Source: Phragmites australis (Eukaryota > Streptophyta > Magnoliopsida > Poales > Poaceae). Taken from it: a stretch of 64,000 bases of DNA. Of the stretch, positions 58,254 through 64,000 are shown piece by piece. The position numbers and the translations under genes were made by a program. Below the pieces are notes generated by a model. It worked only from the letters and a program-made list of their open reading frames with translations, was not told the DNA's origin and did not search any database. Every line of letters begins with the position of its first letter. Positions within the stretch are counted from its first letter, which is position 1. Location of the stretch: contig NC_084925.1 in the NCBI RefSeq assembly GCF_958298935.1, positions 15,125,001 to 15,189,000 on the forward strand, written 5' to 3'.

Positions 58254-58755
58254 ACGATAAGCGACTTAAAACGGCAACCACAGAGTATTTTTCACACTTA
58301 CAAATACCTTTGTGAAAAAATTGATACGTACAAACTGTCACTAAATTAGGGCATGCCCTGAATTAGAATTACCTTTAATGGTTCACTGAATTAGAAACAA
58401 AGAGGCTCCTTTTGCCGTCCGATCGTCAGCACCACCAGCCGCTGTAGGGTTTCCCGCTTCGGGTCCCCGAACGACCAGCACCACCGGGCAATTTCCCGCT
58501 TCGGGTCCCCGAACGACCAGCACCACCGGGAGATCGCCTTGACGCTGTGCGCCGCGGCTCCGACGGCCACTCGCTGATCGCAGTCCCCAATCGCGCGCCA
58601 ATCTCTGTCCCCAATCGGCGCCGAACGCCCAGCGCCGGTCGGGAACGAAAGGGCGGCACCGGGGAAGAGCACGGGGCCAGCGACTCGAGCGCGTCTGGGC
58701 GTGAGCGCTCTTCCGTTTGGCTGACGGCTGCACCGGTTGGGGGCTCCGTTTGGCA

Positions 58756-58904
58756 TTGGCTGACGGCGTGAGCACCGAGTGCTCGGGCGTGAGGGGCTCG
58801 GGAAACACAGCAGCGCTGCCGGTACGTTGGATTTCAATCGGAGCGCTCACGCCCAACGGATGCAGGGATGCAGCGCTCTCCCCGGATTCACAAGATATGT
58901 TGCC
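58756..58904 (-). repeat. Right terminal inverted repeat of MULE
   Basis: Inverted partner of 53864-54018; the outer end reads GATATGTTGCC before the CTGAAATAA duplication. Confidence 0.92.
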
Positions 58905-60418
58905 CTGAAATAAAGGTGTAGGTGATGAAAATAACAAGTCAAAACGGTAGCAACAACATAGTTACTTTTACTTGCCTTCTACCGACGATAATGACCAACT
59001 TCAAGTGTGAGACGAAGAACCACCACCTAAACATAACCATAACTCAGCACCAACACTCCTCATAACATGTAAATACATAAAACAAAACGCTCCTACGCCC
59101 GAAACCCTCAATCAAGACATATCGACCAAAAACAGCACACACGTATTAGTTTGACAGGAGCAGCAATACTTATCTTTTTCGTAACTATTTTTCTACCATA
59201 GATATAATAGCAAACGAATACATTTTCAGAAACTAAAGAACAAGGGCTACAACTTTCGTTGAGACGACACAATTTTCTCATGCCTCTAAGGTCTCCTAAA
59301 TGACATAGCAAAACAGCTCTAGAAACCTGTCGTCAATTCCAGACAGCAGCCACCCAAACCTGTTTATCTCCAGAAATACGCAACGAAAAATTCTAAAATT
59401 TTGTGGACATATAGATCATAACACAAGCTTAAACTTTTGTATTATTCAGATCTACATAAAACATCTCTAACAAGGCCTAATCAAGTTCTGAACTTCGACA
59501 ACGAAATCTGTCAACCATTAATTGCAGAAAAGTTCAGAACAGCGTAACTAGAGCTACAATCAATGAAAAATTGCATTGTTCACACCATTGTAAAGCTTAA
59601 TGAATCCTATACAACCTTCTAGCATTCTGAACAATTGACTCAGCAACTAAGATACCCAAAAACAGAATAGATCTAACACTGACAGAAATTCGACAGAGGT
59701 ACAATATTCAGATTCAGACAGCAATATCTCCTAAACCACATGCCCAAAAATTCTGAAATTTCATTGGTAGCTAGGTTTGGACGTCAGCTACAACTTTCTA
59801 GTTGATCACTTCCACAGGAAAAATAATCTAGGTCACCAAAAAATCAAGAACACGCACACTGCTCAAACTGCCTGCTCGCAGAACACTCAGTTCGACCTCA
59901 AACCACAAATTCCCCTAACCAAAACCTCTCAAACCAAGATCTACCGGCCATAATAATCAACCAAAACATGAAGAACAGCAGGAGAATTGTTACCTTAGGG
60001 CACCACAGTAAGAAAACCCCAAAATCCCCTAGCTCCAAACCTCCTCTTCCCCTCTTCTCCTTGTTTTCCTTGCTGCCCTTCCCTTCCCCTTCTTCTCCTC
60101 TTCCTTTCTCTTCTCTCTACTGCACAAGAGCAACAGCAGGGGGGTGGCGGCATAGAAGAGGGATGGCTAGGGTTTGGCGGGATGGAGGGGGAAAAGAAGG
60201 GGGCACCTGGGCCTTTGGGGTAGGGGCTAGGCTAACCGGCCCAAGCCTAGGTTGGCTCAGCCCACTCTTATGGTTAAAGCTTCTCTATTTTAAAAGAAAT
60301 ACACTGCTGCAATTTGCCTCAATTTCTTCTCTTTTCTTTCCCGGCGAGAGCGATTCAATACCCAAAAAAACCGGAAACGACGACTTCCAATTTCCTTCCA
60401 AAATTTTAGGGCATTACA

Positions 60419-60433
60419 TTCTCCCCTCCTTTA
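60419..60433 (-). promoter_or_regulatory. Polypurine tract of chromovirus
   Basis: AAAGGAGGGGAGAA on the minus strand directly before LTR start TGTAATGCCC. Confidence 0.8.
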
Positions 60434-60504
60434 AAGAATTCGTCCCCGAATTCAGCTATACTATGACCGCTACGGAAAAGAAACATACCAACTTAAACCA
60501 AAAC

Positions 60505-61943
60505 TTAAAATTGACCTTCCTCAAAGAGCGTTGGATACCTCTTACGCATTTGCTCCTCGAGTTCCCAAGTAGCTTCACGTTCCGACTGATTAGTCCATAA
60601 AACCTTCACATATTTGATCATCCTCTTCCTCATGACTCGTTCTGACGTGTCCAAGATACACATTGGGCGACACTCAACAGACAAGTCCTGTTGTACTCTG
60701 ATAGGATCAAGATCAATCTTATGCTCTGGATCCCGCAGATACTTCCTCAACATGGATACATGGAAGACATTATGCACACCACTCAAAAAATCTGGTAACT
60801 GTAGATGGTAACCAAACTACCAACTCGAGCTGTGATGACAAAAGGTCCAATGTACCTCGGGCTAAGCTTCCCTGTAGTGCCAAATCGAACAACACCCTTT
60901 GTGGGCGATACTCTGAGGAGAACCTGGTCACCTACCACAAACTCCAGCTCACGTCTCCTCACATCTGCATAACTCTTCTGTCGGCTCTGAGCGGCCAACA
61001 TGTTCTGCCATATCTCCCGCACTTTCTCGGCAGTCTGCTGAACGATCTCAGGACCAAGCACAACCCTCTCACCAGACGAATCCCAACACAGGGGGGAAAC
61101 ACACTTCCTACCATACAAAGCCTCATATGGAACCATCTTAATGCTAGCATGATAATTGTTATTATAGGCAAACTTCACCAAAGCAAGGTGATCCTCCCAA
61201 CTGCCCTTCCAAGAAAGGACACAAGCACGTAGCATATCCTCCAAGGTCTGAATGGTCCGCTCGGACTACCCATCTGTCTGAGGATGGAAAGCGGTACTCA
61301 AAGAAAGCTTAGTGCCCATAGCACTCTGAAGGCTCTGCCAAAACTTCGATACAAACTTGGTGTCTCGATCTGATACAATCGACTTAGGCACACCATGCAA
61401 CCTCACCACTTCCTTGATATACAAGGGAACTAAATCCTGAGCTGAACTCGTCGTCTTCATAGGAATGAAATGCATGGACTTAGTGAGCCTGTCCACAACA
61501 ACCCATATGGCATCCCTACCACGAGGCGATCGGGGTAAACCAACCACAAAGTCCATAGTGATATGCTCCCATTTCCACTCGGGAACCTCTAAAGACTGAA
61601 GCAACCCCGCAGGCCTCTTATGCTCGGCCCTTACCTGTTGACATACACCACAAGCTACCACATACTCGGCAATATCAACCTTCATCCTTTTCCACCAGCA
61701 GCTCCGCTTCAGATCTCTGTACATCTTAGTCTCACCAGGATGACTTGTATATGGAGTCCGATGAGCCTCTCTCAAGATGTCCATCTTCACATCTGACTTC
61801 TGTGGCACACAAAGACGTCCTCTGAAATGGACTACATCATGCTCATTGATACTGAACTCCCGAGGTCTGCCATCTGCAATCCTTTTACAAACCTCCTGAA
61901 TCAAGCGGTCATGTTGATGTGCCTCACGCACTCTCTCGAGTAT
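60505..61943 (-). pseudogene. integrase and chromodomain end of chromovirus (second partial copy)
   Basis: Opens at the junction with copia 2 LTR sequence; the first chromovirus residues are [17 protein letters not shown]. Zinc part: HRTPYTSHPG and CGVCQQ. Catalytic core: MDFVVGLPRSPRGRD, VSDRDTKFVSKFW, FHPQTDG then an in-frame TAG at 61266 where Gln is usual, and SERTIQTLEDM with the Glu. The GPF-type C-terminus (KLSPRYIGPFVITARVG) is frameshifted near 60810. It ends in a chromodomain (ILDTSERVMRKRMIKYVKVL, then W-x-x-E pattern) at about 60650-60520, which in this group guides integration to modified histone tails. It overlaps the other partial copy only over the integrase N-terminus. Confidence 0.9.
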
Positions 61944-62130
61944 TTTATCTTCCTTGATTATAAATTGTTGCATGTCACCCTAGGTTTGCAAACCTCATCT
62001 TAGCTCTTAGTTGTTCTACTTATTGCTCTAGTGATCCTTAGTTTGTTTTCAGAAGTTTTCTTGATCGCTTAGCAATTAGTTTTAAAACCGCCTATTCATC
62101 CCCCCTCTAGTCGGTATCCTTGATCATACA
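61944..62130 (+). repeat. 3' LTR of copia element 2, right end
   Basis: Matches 39273-39458 of the 5' LTR and ends TTGATCATACA. About 150 bp equivalent to 39123-39272 are missing between this piece and 47814, lost together with one end of the chromovirus. Confidence 0.92.
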
Positions 62131-63099
62131 ACGGACCGCCATCCACCTTCATGTCCGTTGCCGTCAAGGAGCCCTAATCATCGACTGACATTTCGCTATC
62201 TCCTCCTTCCCTTTTTAGCATAGGGTGAGCTATTATGAACCAAGTTCGTATGGTTATGTGCATCACTTCGTCCTTGGCCAATTGCCAGCGCGGCCATCCG
62301 CGCAAGACCTAGTGCCACCGTGCCATGGTGCTCGGCATCGGCCATGTTCCAGTCGGGACCGCTGGCTGAGCTTTGCACAGATGGGTTCACGTGTGTGCGC
62401 TGGTCCCCCTGTCGTGTCTCCATGGAAAAACTCCGCCAAATCCTCGCCATAGCCGAGCCCACACCAAGCTGGCCGCCGCCATCCGCACTATGTGGCCATG
62501 GCCTCCAGGCTCTATTGATCGGGTCAGCCGGTGTGGCCCACCAGCAGCCGCTGGGGTTATTTGAACCATAGTGCAAAAAGGGTTTAGAGCTTTTAATATT
62601 CAGATAATCCTAGAAATTGTGAAATCGATTTATTCTTACATTGTTAATTCAGCTAAACTTTGTAAAATGCATAGTAAATTAAATATTGACCCAAAAATAT
62701 TGACCAATTTTGTAGCTTCATATGATCATGCTATACATGTTAAAAATATTAGCAACCATGAAGTATGTACTAAAATTCCTATATTTAATGATGTGTGTTT
62801 AAGCTTCATTAATTCACAATTAATTATTGGTAAGTTCAAAATTGCTGAAACCAATTTTGTTAATCTTATTATTTTATGCCTTGTTTACTAAAAATATTAC
62901 CCTCATGTTATTCTAATTAACTTTATATTTAGGTTTAAGCTTTGGATTAGGCTTAATTAATCCAAAAAATGTTAAGCAATTAGCAATAACCCAATTTAGA
63001 AAATCCTGGATGTAATAGACTCATGACATAATGCATTGCATCTCCACTGTAGTCTTGCATTCCGGAGCATCTTTCATTTCTTGCCATCCGTACTCATTG
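62131..63099. other. Unassigned flank right of copia element 2
   Basis: GC-rich to about 62570, then AT-rich. The AT-rich part (a 106-codon plus-strand frame, 62571-62891) has the look of a long LTR of Tekay type and no protein motif. No gene is supported. It should continue the sequence left of 37899 if copia element 2 inserted cleanly; no duplication could be matched. Confidence 0.35.
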
Positions 63100-64000
63100 T
63101 GATGCCTCAGTCTTTATTTAGAAAATGACGCATCAGAGAGTCATGTGTTCGAAACCGGAGACGAATCAGTGGAATTTGTGAGTGAAGAACATAAAGCACT
63201 AGGCAAGCATCTATCATATCTCTCCTATATTTTGGTGAATTATTGGTCAATTTGCTAGCTATTTGACGTGCATTTTCCCGATCTTCCGAAGGTAATACGC
63301 TAAGTAGATTGGTGGCATTTTGACGTTGATGATCCAAAGGCTCTGACCAAGATAGATCGAGAACCCTCCCAACCATTACACCACTACTCCATGGTTATCA
63401 ACCGTACTAAGACATAGTTGACCTTGCCAAGAAGGCTTTTCCTGCAAGCAAATCGAGAATACAAGTAAGAACATGTAGATGCAATCTGAATATTGCTAAT
63501 TAACAATGAAGCGCTCGAGTTGGGGTTCCACAAACCTAACAAGTGGCAAAACTGTATAAAATAGAATAATCTATGCAAAACATGAGCCTAAACTACGACG
63601 GCTACTGTGTATATATAGGGGGGATGTGAAGAGGTCGACTTAGGGTTACGCAGCCATGGAAAGAGACGTACACAATTTGGACTCTGACCCCGAAACGATT
63701 ACAAGACCCAACTAGGTCCAAAATGGTGGTGCAACACCTTATTTTTTTGACTTTGACTAAAATATAAGGAATATTTAGTCGATATTATATCCATTGGAAA
63801 GGGCTTGTCGTAAGCTTTCCAGAATGTCCAAGATTGCCTAAAACGGACTTCGTATGAGAGAGTTATGCATATTTTATTAATGTGCTGTCCTGTGACTCGA
63901 CCACGACCATGACTTTAACCACAACCACGACTAGAGCTCAGCCTCAAGTCCAAGTAGACTTGGTCTTTGAGGGGTGATGTCCGGGTAAGGTTGTGGTGCT
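63100..64000 (-). repeat. CRM-like LTR, cut by window edge
   Basis: The minus-strand sequence matches the R-U5 part of the CRM 3' LTR (30690-30960): shared runs include GTGGAACCCCAACT, GGTTGATAACCAT, CTTTGGATCATCAACGTC and CGGAAGATC. On the plus strand it starts TGATGCCTC at 63100, so the LTR end reads GAGGCATCA, in line with CRM ends TGATGA/TCATCA. TATATATAG lies on the minus strand at about 63608-63618. The U3 start lies beyond base 64000. The 89-codon minus frame at 63107-63376 is inside this LTR and is not a gene. Confidence 0.8.

Larger units (their letters stand above)
53864..58904 (-). mobile_element. Mutator-like (MULE) transposon, 5041 bp, carrying gene fragments
   Basis: Perfect 9-bp duplication CTGAAATAA at 53855-53863 and 58905-58913; the uninterrupted site is seen once at 48703-48711 in the partial LTR. 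Terminal inverted repeats of about 150 bp begin GGCAACATATCTTGTGAATC. A FAR1/Jittery-like transposase lies on the minus strand. Two stretches resembling host genes sit between the left repeat and the transposase. Nine-base duplications and long inverted repeats are diagnostic of the Mutator superfamily. Confidence 0.95.
52978..60418 (-). repeat. Complete LTR of chromovirus, split by MULE
   Basis: On the minus strand it starts TGTAATGCCCTAAAATTTTGG at 60418 and ends CCTTGGGGTGTTACA at 52978. Removing the MULE (53864-58904) and one copy of the 9-bp duplication gives 2391 bp. The 210-codon plus-strand frame at 59968-60600 lies wholly in the LTR and is not supported as a gene. Confidence 0.9.
47815..61943 (-). 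mobile_element. Tekay-like Ty3/gypsy chromovirus, tandem LTR-internal-LTR-internal
   Basis: On the minus strand from high to low coordinates: integrase-chromodomain end (61943-60434), polypurine tract, complete LTR (60418 to 52978, 2391 bp without the MULE), primer site, gag-protease-RT-RNase H-partial integrase (52977-49221), partial LTR (49220-47815). One LTR thus serves as 3' LTR of one copy and 5' LTR of the next. The terminus TGTAACACC at 47815 abuts the copia 2 LTR cleanly; the other edge (61943) is a deletion junction. The chromodomain and RT box FIDDILIYS indicate a chromovirus. Confidence 0.88.
37899..62130 (+). mobile_element. Ty1/copia element 2, SIRE-like with extra ORF (interrupted)
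   Basis: Order: 5' LTR (about 37899-39458), primer site TGGTATCAGAGCC, gag, protease, integrase, RT, RNase H (to 44653), spacer, env-like ORF (45557-46887), 3' LTR (46888-47814 and 61944-62130). The 3' LTR is split by the minus-strand chromovirus at 47815-61943. A long gag with two zinc knuckles and an additional ORF after RNase H are the layout of the SIRE/Maximus lineage. The 3' LTR lacks its first 260-280 bp and about 150 bp at the chromovirus junction. Confidence 0.88.

Noticed and set aside
59968..60600. 210-codon plus-strand ORF
   Set aside because: Lies wholly in the chromovirus LTR and across its polypurine tract and chromodomain on the other strand.
37840..62160. Shared word CCATCCACCTT on both sides of copia element 2 as target duplication
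   Set aside because: It does not abut either LTR end and is longer than the usual 5-bp copia duplication; probably chance.
63107..63578. 89- and 64-codon minus-strand ORFs
   Set aside because: They fall inside sequence matching the CRM LTR, with no protein motif.

Overview
This window is plant nuclear DNA, almost certainly from a grass. It is a block of nested transposable elements with no intact host gene. The grass assignment rests on element types: CRM-type centromeric chromovirus, Tekay-like chromovirus with very long LTRs, two long-gag Ty1/copia elements (one with an env-like third ORF), a CACTA element with a Ulp1-type protease domain, and a FAR1/Jittery-like MULE. Species cannot be named. 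Two CRM-family sequences suggest, without proving, a centromeric or pericentromeric position.

Layout. 1-5956: gag-only LTR element A on the minus strand, running off the left edge and full of tandem repeats. 5957-14364: Ty1/copia element 1 (+) with a truncated 5' LTR. 14365-36267: an old CACTA element (+) split by later insertions. One is element B (minus, same family as A, 15073-31089). B's LTR holds a solo LTR of its own family (19717-20723) and a complete CRM element (20799-30972, target duplication TCCGC). The CRM gag in turn holds a 3.1-kb solo LTR (23505-26595, duplication GTCAT). The CACTA protease region holds another 2.9-kb solo LTR (31812-34748, duplication GGTGG). 36268-37898 is unassigned.

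37899-62130: SIRE-like Ty1/copia element 2 (+). Its 3' LTR is split by a minus-strand Tekay-like chromovirus (47815-61943) arranged LTR-internal-LTR-internal. A 5.04-kb MULE (53864-58904) with a perfect 9-bp duplication sits in the shared LTR. It carries a decayed transposase and fragments resembling two host genes, a DUF630/DUF632-type gene and clathrin heavy chain. 62131-63099 is unassigned and 63100-64000 is a CRM-like LTR on the minus strand.

Every coding region seen is broken by stops, frameshifts, deletions or insertions, so nothing here looks autonomous. The value of the window is its readable order of insertion: CACTA, then B, then CRM, then solo LTR; and copia 2, then chromovirus, then MULE. 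I found no undescribed biological system. The most unusual items are the MULE carrying gene fragments, the tandem chromovirus, the two differing CRM LTRs, and the A/B element family built from three unrelated tandem-repeat types.
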